Below, piece by piece: positions 15,928-24,856 of a DNA stretch of 32,220 nucleotides. Under the pieces are notes generated by a model. The model ran no database searches, had not been told where the DNA came from, and saw only the letters and a list, made by a program, of their open reading frames with translations. The stretch is from NCBI GenBank assembly GCA_938023735.1, contig CALJDK010000054.1, forward strand, positions 1-32,220, read 5' to 3'. Each line of letters starts with the position of its first letter. Position 1 is the stretch's first letter. Origin of the DNA: an uncultured Acidimicrobiales bacterium (GTDB lineage Bacteria > Actinomycetota > Acidimicrobiia > Acidimicrobiales > SHLQ01). The position numbers and the translations under genes were made by a program.

Positions 15928-18360
15928 ATGACACCAGAACTCACCCGTTACCGCCTCCGAATCATCGCCATCATTTGTGCGTCGTTGTTCATCGCGCTTT
16001 TCATCCGGCTGTGGTTTGTGCAGGTCGTCGCGGCCGAGGAAGCCCAGGCCCAAGCCGAGTCGCAGATCATCCGGGTGGTGCGCGAGCAAGGCCCACGCGG
16101 TCGGATCCTCGACAAGAACGGCAAGGTACTGGTCGAGAACCGACTCACCAACGTGGTCGAAATCGATCGCAACGTCCTCAACGCCAACTCGCCGCGGGAC
16201 GACACCGACACCGAAGACGTCAACGAACGGCTCGAGTTTCAGCGCGAGATTTTCCGCCGTCTCGCCGTCGAGATCAACCGAAGTGGCCGCAGCGAACTCA
16301 TCAAAGTCTCCGACCTGATGAACGCCAAAGACGACCAGAACTACACCAACCTCGAGAAAGTCCCGGTGGCCTGGGACGTCAGCGAAGACCTGCTCGTTCT
16401 CGTGGGGGAGCGGGCCGACCTGTTCCCGGGCGTCACGGTGAGCGAGCGGTCGGTTCGGTACTACCCCTACGGCAAGTACGCCGCCCACATTCTTGGTTGG
16501 GTTGGTCGTATCGGCAGCGAATGGGACGACATCAAACCACCGGCCATCGACGACCCCAACTACGTCGAAGATCTCTCGCAGAAGCCCTATCTCAAGCGTG
16601 ACGAGATCGGCAAAGAAGGCATCGAACGGCTCTTCGAAGACCAGCTTCGTGGGGTACCTGGCCAACGCAAGTTCGAAGTCGATTCGCTCAACCGAGTCGT
16701 CCGCGAGTTCGAGGACGAGCGGCAGTTTCCCCAGCCGGGTAACGACATATGGCTCACCATCGACATCGACCTACAGGCCCGGGCCGAGGACGAACTCGCC
16801 GCAGCTCTCGCCAATGCTCAGTTGCAAGAACCCGACGATCCGGCCGATCCACCGTTTACCGCCACCGGTGGCGCAGCAGTCATCATGGATCCGCGCACCG
16901 GCCAGATTCGGGCGATGGCCAGCAATCCAACCTTCGACATTTCCGAGTTTGTCGGCGGCATCCCGCAGGATCGCTACGAGCAGTTGCTGTCGCTGAACAA
17001 CCCGTTCGTGAATCGCGCCATTACCGGCCAGTACGCGCCAGGGTCAACCTTTAAGCCGTTCGTGGCCATCGCCGCCCACGAATATGACCTGTTCGGCTCC
17101 GAGCCCTATATCCCCGAGATGGACCAGTTCATCACCCACGATGGCCTCTACACGGCGCAGAGTTGCCAGATCAAAGCCACCGATGATGAAGGCGTCGAGG
17201 GGCAGCAATCGGCTGGCTGTCTGTTCAAGAACGCCGGATCCGAGTACGTCGACATCAACCTCGAAACGTCCCTCACAGCATCAAGCGACGACTACTACTA
17301 CCAGCTCGGTGAAGGCTTCTGGATCAACGACAACGACGACGACAACAACGCCATCCAGGAAATCGCCGAGCGGTTTGGGTTCGGTAGCGCAACCGGCGTC
17401 GAGTTGCCCACCGAAAGCCGCGGCTATGTGCCCACTCCCGAGCGGCGACTCGAGCGACACAACGCGCAACCCGAGATCTTCCCCAACCCCGACTGGCGCT
17501 CGGGCGACAACATCACCTTGGCCATCGGGCAGTCCGACCTCACCGTCACGCCGCTACAGCTGGCAAACGCATACGCCGCCCTCGCCAACGGCGGCACCAT
17601 GTTCAACCCAAACATTGTTGCCTCCGTTCGGTCGTCGGGGCTGAAGGCCGACGACGGCAAGGGCGAGGTACTGCTCAAGTTCGAACCCCGCATCGCCTAC
17701 GAGTTCGATATTCCCGAAGAGATGTCGAGCCGAATTCTTGCCGGCCTTCTGGCCGTGCCCACCAAAGAAGATGTGTTCCTCTCAACCGGCGCCCGGCTCC
17801 AAAACGGCGGTACAGCTTTCCAAGCCTTTGCCGACATCGAGTTCCCCCACGACAAGTGGCCGGTGGCGGGAAAGACCGGAACGTCAGAGCGCGATAACCG
17901 AGCCGATAACGCACTCTTCGCTGGCTACGGACCCGTCGATACCCGAACCAACCTGCGACCCGACCAAACTCGACGGCTCCCTTCGCGGGTCGGCGTAGCG
18001 ATTCTTGAAGAGGCCGGCTTTGGCAGCCGCTCGGCGGCACCGCTTATCGCCAAGCTGTTCCGTGCGATTGCGTTGGGCGAAGTCGGACAAGCCCGAACTG
18101 CCGACGAGGTTCGCGAGGCGTTCTTTGCCGAGAACTCTTTCGCCGGGCTCGAAGGCGTCACCACCGATGGTCAACTCGACCTCGAAGAACTCGATGAAAA
18201 CGTAGGAGACGAGCCCGAGATCGGACCCGGCGGCCAAGGCTCGGTCAGCGTCGAAGCCGACGGCGATCTCGAAGCGGCGGGCAAAGAAGAAGAGCCGCTC
18301 GACCCCGAGAGTCAACCGGACGACCAATCCGGTGAGAATGCAGAGGGAGACGACCAGTGA
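15928..18360 (+). CDS. mrdA: Penicillin-binding protein 2, elongation-specific transpeptidase
   Basis: 810 aa class B PBP that cross-links lateral-wall peptidoglycan as partner of RodA. One N-terminal membrane segment (about 9-29) is followed by the dimerisation/pedestal domain (VVREQGPRGRILDKNGKVL, GWVGRIGSEW, IGKEGIERLFEDQLRG) and the transpeptidase. The active-site motifs are S373-T-F-K376 in PGSTFKPF, S452-S-D454 in the SxN/SxD position, and K649-T-G651 in VAGKTGTSE. It is longer than typical (about 600-700 aa) because of insertions around the active site (for example the acidic NDNDDDNNAIQE) and an acidic C-terminal tail of about 80 residues. The frame is open upstream into mreD; ATG 15928 with AGG upstream gives the expected cytoplasmic MTPELTRYRL start. 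It overlaps rodA by 4 bp. Confidence 0.95.
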   Translation: MTPELTRYRLRIIAIICASLFIALFIRLWFVQVVAAEEAQAQAESQIIRVVREQGPRGRILDKNGKVLVENRLTNVVEIDRNVLNANSPRDDTDTEDVNERLEFQREIFRRLAVEINRSGRSELIKVSDLMNAKDDQNYTNLEKVPVAWDVSEDLLVLVGERADLFPGVTVSERSVRYYPYGKYAAHILGWVGRIGSEWDDIKPPAIDDPNYVEDLSQKPYLKRDEIGKEGIERLFEDQLRGVPGQRKFEVDSLNRVVREFEDERQFPQPGNDIWLTIDIDLQARAEDELAAALANAQLQEPDDPADPPFTATGGAAVIMDPRTGQIRAMASNPTFDISEFVGGIPQDRYEQLLSLNNPFVNRAITGQYAPGSTFKPFVAIAAHEYDLFGSEPYIPEMDQFITHDGLYTAQSCQIKATDDEGVEGQQSAGCLFKNAGSEYVDINLETSLTASSDDYYYQLGEGFWINDNDDDNNAIQEIAERFGFGSATGVELPTESRGYVPTPERRLERHNAQPEIFPNPDWRSGDNITLAIGQSDLTVTPLQLANAYAALANGGTMFNPNIVASVRSSGLKADDGKGEVLLKFEPRIAYEFDIPEEMSSRILAGLLAVPTKEDVFLSTGARLQNGGTAFQAFADIEFPHDKWPVAGKTGTSERDNRADNALFAGYGPVDTRTNLRPDQTRRLPSRVGVAILEEAGFGSRSAAPLIAKLFRAIALGEVGQARTADEVREAFFAENSFAGLEGVTTDGQLDLEELDENVGDEPEIGPGGQGSVSVEADGDLEAAGKEEEPLDPESQPDDQSGENAEGDDQ

Positions 18361-19505
18361 CCACCCTCGGCGTCTCCCGACGCGTCGCACGAGACAAGCC
18401 GGTCTGGTGGCATCACATCGATTACGGCCTCGTGGCCATCGTTGTGGCTATCGCGTTGTTCGGGGCGTTGCTGGTGCTCTCTGCCACCCGCGGGCCATCC
18501 ACCCCCGAGCAACCGGCGGCGTTGGGGTTCTTCACCCGCCAACTCATGTTTGTGGCCCTGGGTTGTGTTGTCATGGCGGTCGTCGCCGCCATCGATTACC
18601 GCAAACTTCGGGCGCTTGTTCCCCTCGGCTACGGCACGATCGTTGCGCTACTCATTGCCGTGTTGCTGGTGGGCCGCCGGGTCAACGGCGCCAAGGCCTG
18701 GTTCCAGTTTGCGGGCTTCCAGATCCAGCCATCCGAGCTGGGCAAGGTCGTGCTTATCGTCACCATGGCTACCTTCTTCGCGTCGCGCCAAGAGTCGGTG
18801 AGCTTCCGTGACCTCGGCGTGGCAACCGGCCTCGCCGGCGTGCCGATGGCGCTTATCTACCTGCAACCCGACCTCGGGACGATTCTGGTGTACCTGGCCA
18901 TCATGGCGGCCATGGTTCTGGTGGCCGGTATCAAGCCTCGTCAGGTGGTTGTGGCGCTGATGCTGCTCACCCTGCTGGGCGGTGCGGCGTGGGGCAGTGA
19001 CCAGCTCAAGGCCTACCAGATCGCCCGCCTCACCTCCTTTGTCGACGAGGATCCCGACACGCCCGAAGCCAAGACCGCCCGGTACAACGTCGACCAGGCC
19101 CAGATCGCTATCGGCAACGGTGGACTCTGGGGTCAGGGCTTGTTTGAGGGAACCCAAACCCGCAGCAACCTGGTGCCCGAGCAGCAGACCGACTTCATCT
19201 TCACCGTCGCCGGCGAAGAGCTCGGCTTTGCCGGCAGCGCCACGCTCCTCGTGCTGTATGCGGCGCTGATCTTTCGAATATGGCGAATAGCCGCGCTCTC
19301 CTTCGACCTCACCGGCACCATGCTGTGCGTCGGCGTGCTCGCCATGCTGCTGTTCCAGCTGTTCGAAAGCGTAGGGATGAACCTGGGCATCATGCCCGTC
19401 ACCGGCATTCCGCTTCCCTTTGTCAGCTACGGAGGCTCCAGCGTCATAACCAGCTTCGCCGCAATAGGCCTAGTACTAAGCGTCCACATCCACCGCTTCG
19501 ACTAG
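18357..19505 (+). CDS. rodA: Rod shape-determining protein RodA (SEDS glycosyltransferase)
   Basis: 382 aa, about ten membrane segments. RodA polymerises lipid II into glycan strands and works in a complex with PBP2. SEDS landmarks are FQIQPSELGKVVLI, ALIYLQPDLGTILVY, RLTSFVDEDPD, PEQQTDFIFTVAGEELGF (containing the Asp equivalent to the catalytic residue of known RodA proteins) and GIPLPFVSYGGSS. Start GTG 18357 overlaps the mrdA stop (GTGA), giving translational coupling. The short C-terminus and its position directly after mrdA favour RodA over the division paralogue FtsW. It ends the mre cluster; a short GCCC-TTC-GGGC hairpin covers the bases just past the stop but lacks a T-tract. Confidence 0.95.
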   Translation: MTTLGVSRRVARDKPVWWHHIDYGLVAIVVAIALFGALLVLSATRGPSTPEQPAALGFFTRQLMFVALGCVVMAVVAAIDYRKLRALVPLGYGTIVALLIAVLLVGRRVNGAKAWFQFAGFQIQPSELGKVVLIVTMATFFASRQESVSFRDLGVATGLAGVPMALIYLQPDLGTILVYLAIMAAMVLVAGIKPRQVVVALMLLTLLGGAAWGSDQLKAYQIARLTSFVDEDPDTPEAKTARYNVDQAQIAIGNGGLWGQGLFEGTQTRSNLVPEQQTDFIFTVAGEELGFAGSATLLVLYAALIFRIWRIAALSFDLTGTMLCVGVLAMLLFQLFESVGMNLGIMPVTGIPLPFVSYGGSSVITSFAAIGLVLSVHIHRFD

Positions 19506-19580
19506 CCCTTCGGGCGACGTACTGCTTCTCCGCTCCGCTCGGGCCGTCCTCCGGACGGAAAACTGCTGTCGCACCCCCAC

Positions 19581-19613
19581 CGCGACACTCGTGTCAGACA
19601 CCAGTGTCGGAAC
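19581..19613. repeat. 33-bp GACAC/GTGTC repeat, copy 1
   Basis: The unit is cGACAC-TC-GTGTC-A-GACAC-CA-GTGTC-ggaac, i.e. four alternating half-sites forming three overlapping inverted repeats. It matches copy 2 at all but two positions. Confidence 0.85.
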
Positions 19614-19685
19614 GCCGTTCACAAAAAGCACAGTGGCTGAAAGCACAGTGTCTGGAACCGTATTTCGTTTTCTTTGGCCGGCGCC

Positions 19686-19718
19686 CGCGACACTCGTGTC
19701 TGACACCTGTGTCGGAAC
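19686..19718. repeat. 33-bp GACAC/GTGTC repeat, copy 2
   Basis: Same orientation as copy 1, 72 bp downstream of it. The two differences (A to T at each) fall at the spacer between half-sites 2 and 3 and next to half-site 4, so every GACAC and GTGTC half-site is intact. Confidence 0.85.
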
Positions 19719-19965
19719 CCTTTTCGGTTGCGGGCGAGTCGGCTGGGGTGGGTGCTGTGATGTCGGCGATTTGCGGAGAAGCCGCTCCCCACGAGCGCAG
19801 CGAGTCTCAGCCAAGGGGACAGGCCGAAGGCCTGCTTCGGAGGTCAGCCGACAGCGCAGTGCACGCCTCAGACGACGGGGAGTCCACAACCCATCCGCGA
19901 CCCAAGACCCGAGACACCCCCACTACCCAAGACCGCACGGCACCAAGCAACCTCCAAAGACCAAG

Positions 19966-19971
19966 TACCAT
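19966..19971 (+). promoter_or_regulatory. Candidate -10 box of the radical SAM gene (near-leaderless)
   Basis: TACCAT ends 10 nt before the ATG at 19982; no Shine-Dalgarno is seen between. This supports ATG 19982 as the start although the frame is open far upstream. Confidence 0.4.
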
Positions 19972-19981
19972 TGCATCCATC

Positions 19982-21964
19982 ATGAAATCCCTCTGGAACC
20001 AGATCGAAGACATTCTTCCGCTGGTCGAAAAGCCTGCTCGATACATCGGCTGTGAAGACGGCATGCAGCAGCCTGATCACGCACCGCACAAGGTGTCGTG
20101 GCTCTTCACCTACCCCGACACCTACGAGATTGGCCTTCCAAACCAGGGTCTCCAGATCCTCTACGAGATCATCAACGAACGCGACGATGCCGTCGCCGAA
20201 CGCTCCTATGCGCCGTGGGCCGACCTCGAGGCGCTCATGCGTGAAAAGGGCATCCCGCTGTTCTCGGTAGACCAGCACATGCCGGCCGGCGAGTTCGACC
20301 TGTTGGCGTTCAACTTGTCGGCCGAACTCACCTATACCAATCTCATCAACTGTGTCGACCTTGCTGGCGTGCCCATTCGGGCCGCCGATCGCGAAGCACA
20401 TCACCCGTTGGTCACCGCTGGCGGCCACTGCACCTACAACCCCGAACCGCTTGCCGACTTTGTCGACTTCTTTGTGCTTGGCGATGGTGAAGAAGTTGTG
20501 GGCGATATCACCGACGTCATTCGCGAGTGGAAAGCCAGCGGCCGGGCCGAGGGCTCCCGCGAAGATCTGCTTCGTAAGCTCAGCAGCGTCACCGGTGTGT
20601 ACGTGCCGTCGATGTATGAGATCAGCTACGACGCCGAGCCCGCCGACGGCGGAACCATGCGGCCAATCAGCGCCATCGTTCCCAAGTACAGCGATGTGCC
20701 CGAAGAGGTCGAAAAGGCAACGCTCGCCGATCTTGCTGAATGGCCGTATCCAAAGAACCAACTCGTGCCACTTACCGAGGTCGTGCATGACCGGCTCAAC
20801 GTCGAAGTGTTCCGGGGATGCACCCGAGGCTGCCGTTTCTGCCAAGCCGGCATGATCACCCGCCCAGTTCGCGAGCGGCCTGCCGAACAGGTGAAGTCGA
20901 TGATCCAAGACGGTCTTCGTCGCACCGGTTACGACGAGGTGTCGCTCACTTCGCTCAGTACCGCTGACTTCAGTGGCATCCAGTCCGTGGTCGAAGACGC
21001 CATGGATTCCGACTACAACGAGGGCCGAGTATCGGTTGCGCTGCCGAGTCTTCGAGTCGATGCCTTTACGGTTGGACTTTCGGCCCAGATCCAAAACGCT
21101 CGACGAACCGGTCTTACCTTTGCCCCCGAGGCCGGCACCTGGCGAATGCGCCAGGTCATCAACAAACTTATCCGTGAGGAAGATCTGTACGGGGCGGTCG
21201 AATCGGCTTACTCCCAAGGCTGGCGGCGAGTAAAGCTCTACTTCCTCACCGGACTACCCACCGAAACCGATGTCGACACTCTCGGCATCGCCGAACTGGC
21301 ACGCAACTGCGTCGCGATTGGCAAGAAGTACAACAAGTCGGCCTCGGTCACCGTGTCGGTTGGTGGGTTCGTGCCGAAACCATTCACCCCGTTCCAGTGG
21401 TTTGGCCAAAACACCGAAGAAGAACTGCAACGCAAGATGAACTTGCTGCGCGATGACTTCCGCAAATCACACGGCGTGCAGTTCAAGTGGCACGACCCCA
21501 AGGCCACCCTCATCGAAGGCATGCTCAGCCGCGGCGATCGCCGACTCGGGCCGGTACTCGAAGAGGTCTGGCGCAACGGCGGCGTCTTTCAAGAGTGGTC
21601 GGAGTTCTTCGACCGCGACCTCTGGATGAACGCCATGGAAAACGCTGGCTTGTCGGCCGAGTACTACGCGTTCCGGCACCGCCACGAGGACGAAGTTTTG
21701 CCCTGGGAGCACCTGTCCGCCGGCTTGCACAAGGATTTCCTGTGGCAGGACTGGCGCGACGCCCTCGACGAGGTCGGTCTCGAAGATTGCCGGTGGACCC
21801 CGTGCTATGACTGCGGTGCCTGCACGGGTTACGGCATCGAACACGTCGTTGCTTCGGCCACTCCACCTGCTGGCGGAAGTCAGGGAACCGGACAGGATCT
21901 GGCAAGTGGGGGAGCGGTACCCGTAACCCTGTTGCCCACCCGAACCCCGGTCGGCAGCGCGTAA
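19982..21964 (+). CDS. TIGR03960-type B12-binding-like radical SAM protein
   Basis: 660 aa. The N-terminal part (about 1-240) resembles a cobalamin-binding-like Rossmann region (YPDTYEIGLPNQGLQILYEI, FDLLAFNLSAELTYTNL, VTAGGHCTYNPEPLADF). The radical SAM core follows with the [4Fe-4S] motif C280-x3-C284-x2-C287 (GCTRGCRFCQAG). Later landmarks are TFAPEAGTWRMRQVINK and FVPKPFTPFQWFGQ. A Cys-rich C-terminal stretch (CYDCGAC) probably belongs to the same family. The family is regularly next to the DUF2344 protein and RNase E/G, as here, and its substrate is not established to my knowledge. The frame is open upstream to 19280, through rodA, but that part is not protein-like; ATG 19982 gives the family N-terminus (IEDILPLVEKPARYIG). 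The last 30 residues are low complexity. Confidence 0.93.
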   Translation: MKSLWNQIEDILPLVEKPARYIGCEDGMQQPDHAPHKVSWLFTYPDTYEIGLPNQGLQILYEIINERDDAVAERSYAPWADLEALMREKGIPLFSVDQHMPAGEFDLLAFNLSAELTYTNLINCVDLAGVPIRAADREAHHPLVTAGGHCTYNPEPLADFVDFFVLGDGEEVVGDITDVIREWKASGRAEGSREDLLRKLSSVTGVYVPSMYEISYDAEPADGGTMRPISAIVPKYSDVPEEVEKATLADLAEWPYPKNQLVPLTEVVHDRLNVEVFRGCTRGCRFCQAGMITRPVRERPAEQVKSMIQDGLRRTGYDEVSLTSLSTADFSGIQSVVEDAMDSDYNEGRVSVALPSLRVDAFTVGLSAQIQNARRTGLTFAPEAGTWRMRQVINKLIREEDLYGAVESAYSQGWRRVKLYFLTGLPTETDVDTLGIAELARNCVAIGKKYNKSASVTVSVGGFVPKPFTPFQWFGQNTEEELQRKMNLLRDDFRKSHGVQFKWHDPKATLIEGMLSRGDRRLGPVLEEVWRNGGVFQEWSEFFDRDLWMNAMENAGLSAEYYAFRHRHEDEVLPWEHLSAGLHKDFLWQDWRDALDEVGLEDCRWTPCYDCGACTGYGIEHVVASATPPAGGSQGTGQDLASGGAVPVTLLPTRTPVGSA

Positions 21965-21965
21965 G

Positions 21966-22778
21966 GTGACCCGCCCAAACCCCTCGCGAATACGCTTGCG
22001 GTATGCCAAACACGGAAAGATTCGCTTTACGAGTCACCGTGATATGGCCCGCGTGTGGGAACGTTCGCTCCGGCGGATCAACCTTCCGGTGGCGTACAGC
22101 GAAGGGTTCAATCCTCGGCTAAAGCTCCACTTTGGGCTGGCACTGCCGACAGGATTCGAATCAGAAGGCGAGTTTCTCGACATCGATATTGATCCCGATG
22201 TTCGTTTGGCGGCCAATGCCGCTGAAGCAGAGGCTCAGGCGGCAAGCGCCCAGGAAAGTGGCGCTACAACCGCTCGAGTTCTCGACCTTGAGACCACTCG
22301 TCGAGCAATCGACACGGCGACCCCGGATGGCATCACTGTTCAGGCGCTCGCCGAAATCAATAGAAAGGAACTGTCGCTCCAGCAGGCGGTTACCAGTTGC
22401 AGTTGGGAGTTCGCGACCACGCTCGATGCACCGTCATTGCAGCGCATCGTGGATACCACGCTCGCAGCAGATAGTCTGCTCCTCGACAGGGAACGCAAAG
22501 GTAAGAAGATGACCGACGACATAAGGCCCCAGATACTGGACCTTCAGGTGCAACACCGCACCGACGTCGATGGACCCCGACTTGTCGCCGAACTCGGCAC
22601 CCAGCCGCGGGCTCTCCGCCCTGCTGAATTCCTTGCAGCGATCGATATGCCGTCGAAAGAGACGGCCCGGGTTCTCCGAACCCATCAATGGATTATTTAC
22701 AACGAAGGCGAGCCCGCTCGAGAACCTCTCGTCGCCGGCGCGCCCACTACTGCCAACACCGAGGTGTTCGCGGTATGA
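21966..22778 (+). CDS. TIGR03936 / DUF2344 family protein
   Basis: 270 aa. The N-terminus RIRLRYAKHGKIRFTSHRDMARVWERSLRR, followed by LPVAYSEGFNPRLKLHFG and LPTGFESEGEFLDIDI, is characteristic of DUF2344 proteins (given here in segments). Some radical SAM proteins of this operon type carry this domain as a fused C-terminus. It is usually encoded with the TIGR03960 radical SAM protein, implying a joint but unknown role, perhaps in RNA or ribosome modification (inference from neighbourhood only). Start GTG 21966 is 1 nt after the previous stop, so the pair is translationally coupled; rne follows after 12 bp. Confidence 0.9.
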   Translation: MTRPNPSRIRLRYAKHGKIRFTSHRDMARVWERSLRRINLPVAYSEGFNPRLKLHFGLALPTGFESEGEFLDIDIDPDVRLAANAAEAEAQAASAQESGATTARVLDLETTRRAIDTATPDGITVQALAEINRKELSLQQAVTSCSWEFATTLDAPSLQRIVDTTLAADSLLLDRERKGKKMTDDIRPQILDLQVQHRTDVDGPRLVAELGTQPRALRPAEFLAAIDMPSKETARVLRTHQWIIYNEGEPAREPLVAGAPTTANTEVFAV

Positions 22779-22790
22779 GAAGGGAAACAC

Positions 22791-24791
22791 ATGACCGACC
22801 AACCGGTCGGTGGCGACTCGGCAGGCAAGCAGCCGCCAGCGTCACAACACAACCAATCAGCATCAGGCAGCGGGGCATCGTCTAGCGATTCTGGCCCCTT
22901 AAACTCGGACTCTGACAACACAAATTCCGGCGGAAAACGGCGGCGCGGTTCGCGCGGTCGAGGTCGCGGCGGATCTGGTTCTGCAAACGCGGGAACTTCT
23001 GAGGGCGTCTCTCGGGCGGCTGGTGCTGCTCAGGGAGCGCCGAGTAAGCCAAAGATCGGCGACTCTCGTCCTGCTCCCGTCGTCGCCGACTCTGGCGCAT
23101 CCGGCGGTGCAGATGGCGGCGAGAAAAAGTCGGGCCGAAACCGTGGACGTCGCGGTGGTCAGCGAAACCAAGGCGGTCGCAACAACCAAGACGGCAACCG
23201 CGGGCAAAACAAGTCTGGCGACGGTGCGAACAACTCGGGCAAGAACGGGAACTCCGGTAGCGGACGAAACCGGAACTCGGGCAAGAACAACCAGAACAGT
23301 CAAAGCGGCCAGAACAATCAACGCACCAACGGTAACCAGGACCAACAGGGCCAAGGCTCGGGCGAAGACGGCAACAAGCGTCGACGTCGCCGGGGCGGTC
23401 GTCGCCGTGGCGGCGGTGGCGGGGGCAACCAGCCGGTAACGGCGCTTACTGGCCCCGGTGTCGAACTCGACGAAGAGCAGCTTGAAGCCCGAAAGGGTCG
23501 CGAGCGTAACGGCAAGCCGGTTGGCCGCTACATGATGTGTGTGAGCCGTCACGACGATGCCACCCAGATCGCCGTTCTCGAGGGCCGAGCCCTCATCGAG
23601 CATTCGGTATCTCGCCCGTCGGACGACGTCGCGCAGATTCACGGCAACATCTACCTTGGCCGGGTCCAGAACGTGCTTCCGGGAATGGAAGCCGCATTTG
23701 TCGACATCAGCACGCCAAAGAACGCCGTGCTGTACCGCGGCGATGTTCAGCACCCTGATGCCGACAAGAAGTCCCGAGGTGGCGGCCCTCGTATCGAGCA
23801 GATGCTGAAGGCCAAGCAGACCATTATCTGCCAGGTCACCAAGAACCCCATTGCGCACAAAGGTGCTCGCCTTACCCAGGAAGTCTCGCTTCCGGGCCGC
23901 TTTGTGGTGCTCGTGCCAAATAGCGATACCTACGGAATTTCCAAGCGCCTTCCCGACAAGGAACGGAAACGCCTTCGCACCATTCTCGACCGAGTTCGGC
24001 CAAAGGGCCACGGACTCATCGTGCGCACCGCAGCCGAAAACGTCACCGCTGAAGAGATTGAAAACGACATCGCCCGTCTGGCCCAGCAGTGGACCGATAT
24101 CGAGGCGCTTGCGGCCAAGTCGAAGGGGCCAACCCTTCTCTATCGCGAGCCCGATCTGTCCTTGCGGCTCATCCGTGAAGAGTTCAGCAAGGACTACCGA
24201 GGCGTCATCATTGACGACAAGGAACTCTACGAGCAGGTCCGCGACTACGTGGCCAGCATCACACCGGCTCTGGCCGACCGGGTGCAGTTCTACGATTCGA
24301 AGAACGAAAAGCTCAGCCTGTTCGAAAAGCACCACATCAGCGAGCAGATCCGCAAGGCCGTCGACAAAAAGGTCTGGCTGAAGTCGGGTGGCTCGCTCAT
24401 CATCGAAGGCACCGAAGCGCTTACCGTGATCGATGTCAACACCGGCAAGAATGTCGGAAAGTCGTCCCTTGAGGAGACGGTGTACCGAAACAACCTTGAA
24501 GCGGCCGAAGAAATCGCTCGACAGCTTCGCCTGCGCGACATCGGTGGAATCATCGTGATCGATTACGTCGACATGGAGAAGAAGTCACACCGCGAAGAGG
24601 TCGTCAGGGTGTTCCGAGAGGCCCTCGCCCGCGACAAAACCCGCACGCAGGTCTATGACATCTCCGATCTTGGTTTGGTCGAAATGACGCGGAAGCGGAT
24701 CGGCGAAGGACTCATCGAATCGATGTCTCACTTGTGCGAGGACTGCGAGGGCGGCGGTTTCGTTCTTGACCAGAAACTGCTCAACTACTGA
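22791..24791 (+). CDS. rne: Ribonuclease E/G family endoribonuclease
   Basis: 666 aa. Residues 1-240 are low complexity: a Ser/Gly/Gln-rich start, then long Asn/Gly/Arg/Lys-rich stretches (RGGQRNQGGRNNQDGNRG) ending in an RRRRGGRRRGGGGGG patch, probably disordered and RNA- or protein-binding. The catalytic half begins with an S1 domain (about 245-330, GNIYLGRVQNVLPGMEAAFVDI). The Mg-binding aspartates are Asp548 (VIDVNTGK) and Asp591 (VIDYVDM), 43 apart as in E. coli RNase E (303/346). The zinc-link cysteines Cys649 and Cys652 (CEDC) are 58 after the second Asp, again as in E. coli. The enzyme starts decay and processing of many RNAs. The N-terminal rather than C-terminal disordered arm is usual in actinobacterial RNase E. 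A good AAGGGAA site precedes ATG 22791. Confidence 0.95.
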   Translation: MTDQPVGGDSAGKQPPASQHNQSASGSGASSSDSGPLNSDSDNTNSGGKRRRGSRGRGRGGSGSANAGTSEGVSRAAGAAQGAPSKPKIGDSRPAPVVADSGASGGADGGEKKSGRNRGRRGGQRNQGGRNNQDGNRGQNKSGDGANNSGKNGNSGSGRNRNSGKNNQNSQSGQNNQRTNGNQDQQGQGSGEDGNKRRRRRGGRRRGGGGGGNQPVTALTGPGVELDEEQLEARKGRERNGKPVGRYMMCVSRHDDATQIAVLEGRALIEHSVSRPSDDVAQIHGNIYLGRVQNVLPGMEAAFVDISTPKNAVLYRGDVQHPDADKKSRGGGPRIEQMLKAKQTIICQVTKNPIAHKGARLTQEVSLPGRFVVLVPNSDTYGISKRLPDKERKRLRTILDRVRPKGHGLIVRTAAENVTAEEIENDIARLAQQWTDIEALAAKSKGPTLLYREPDLSLRLIREEFSKDYRGVIIDDKELYEQVRDYVASITPALADRVQFYDSKNEKLSLFEKHHISEQIRKAVDKKVWLKSGGSLIIEGTEALTVIDVNTGKNVGKSSLEETVYRNNLEAAEEIARQLRLRDIGGIIVIDYVDMEKKSHREEVVRVFREALARDKTRTQVYDISDLGLVEMTRKRIGEGLIESMSHLCEDCEGGGFVLDQKLLNY

Positions 24792-24807
24792 AAAATCAGG
24801 ACGAAAT

Positions 24808-24846
24808 GGGCCATTCGGCCCTCTAGAAATCCACCTCGAGTGTCGA
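24808..24846 (+). promoter_or_regulatory. Pilin-leader element B (GGGCC hairpin, GAAATCC, GTGTCGA)
   Basis: GGGCC (24808-24812), loop ATTC, GGCC(C) (24817-24821), then GAAATCC (24826-24832), then after 7 nt GTGTCGA (24840-24846), 10 nt before the start codon. It matches element A at 11456-11495 in order, wording and spacing (one 1-nt gap). The hairpin stands 17 nt after the rne stop codon. Confidence 0.5.
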
Positions 24847-24856
24847 TCACCCCGGT

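Larger units (their letters stand above)
19506..19981 (+). other. Repeat-containing intergenic region between rodA and the radical SAM gene
   Basis: 476 bp without a gene I can support; a frame on the plus strand is open through it but has Arg/Pro/Ser-rich, non-protein-like composition. It holds several hairpin-forming stretches: CCGTCC-TCC-GGACGG (19544-19558), two 33-bp GACAC/GTGTC repeats (19581-19613 and 19686-19718), a near-duplicate AAAGCACAGTG (19624-19634 and 19640-19650), and CCGAAG-GCCTG-CTTCGG (19824-19840). The last 20 bases hold a candidate promoter of the next gene. The make-up resembles a patch of dispersed intergenic repeats. Confidence 0.7.

Noticed and set aside
19581..19718. 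Two 33-bp repeats considered as a minimal CRISPR
   Set aside because: Only two copies 72 bp apart; the unit is a chain of inverted half-sites and the intervening sequence is itself repetitive; no cas genes.
19280..19981. Upstream extension of the radical SAM gene through rodA and the intergenic region
   Set aside because: The frame is open but the translation is Arg/Pro/Ser-rich and overlaps rodA; the family N-terminus begins at 19982 next to a promoter-like box.
22899..24335. Long minus-strand open frame (478 codons) opposite rne
   Set aside because: Antisense to clear RNase E/G; its composition mirrors the rne low-complexity region and GC-rich third positions.
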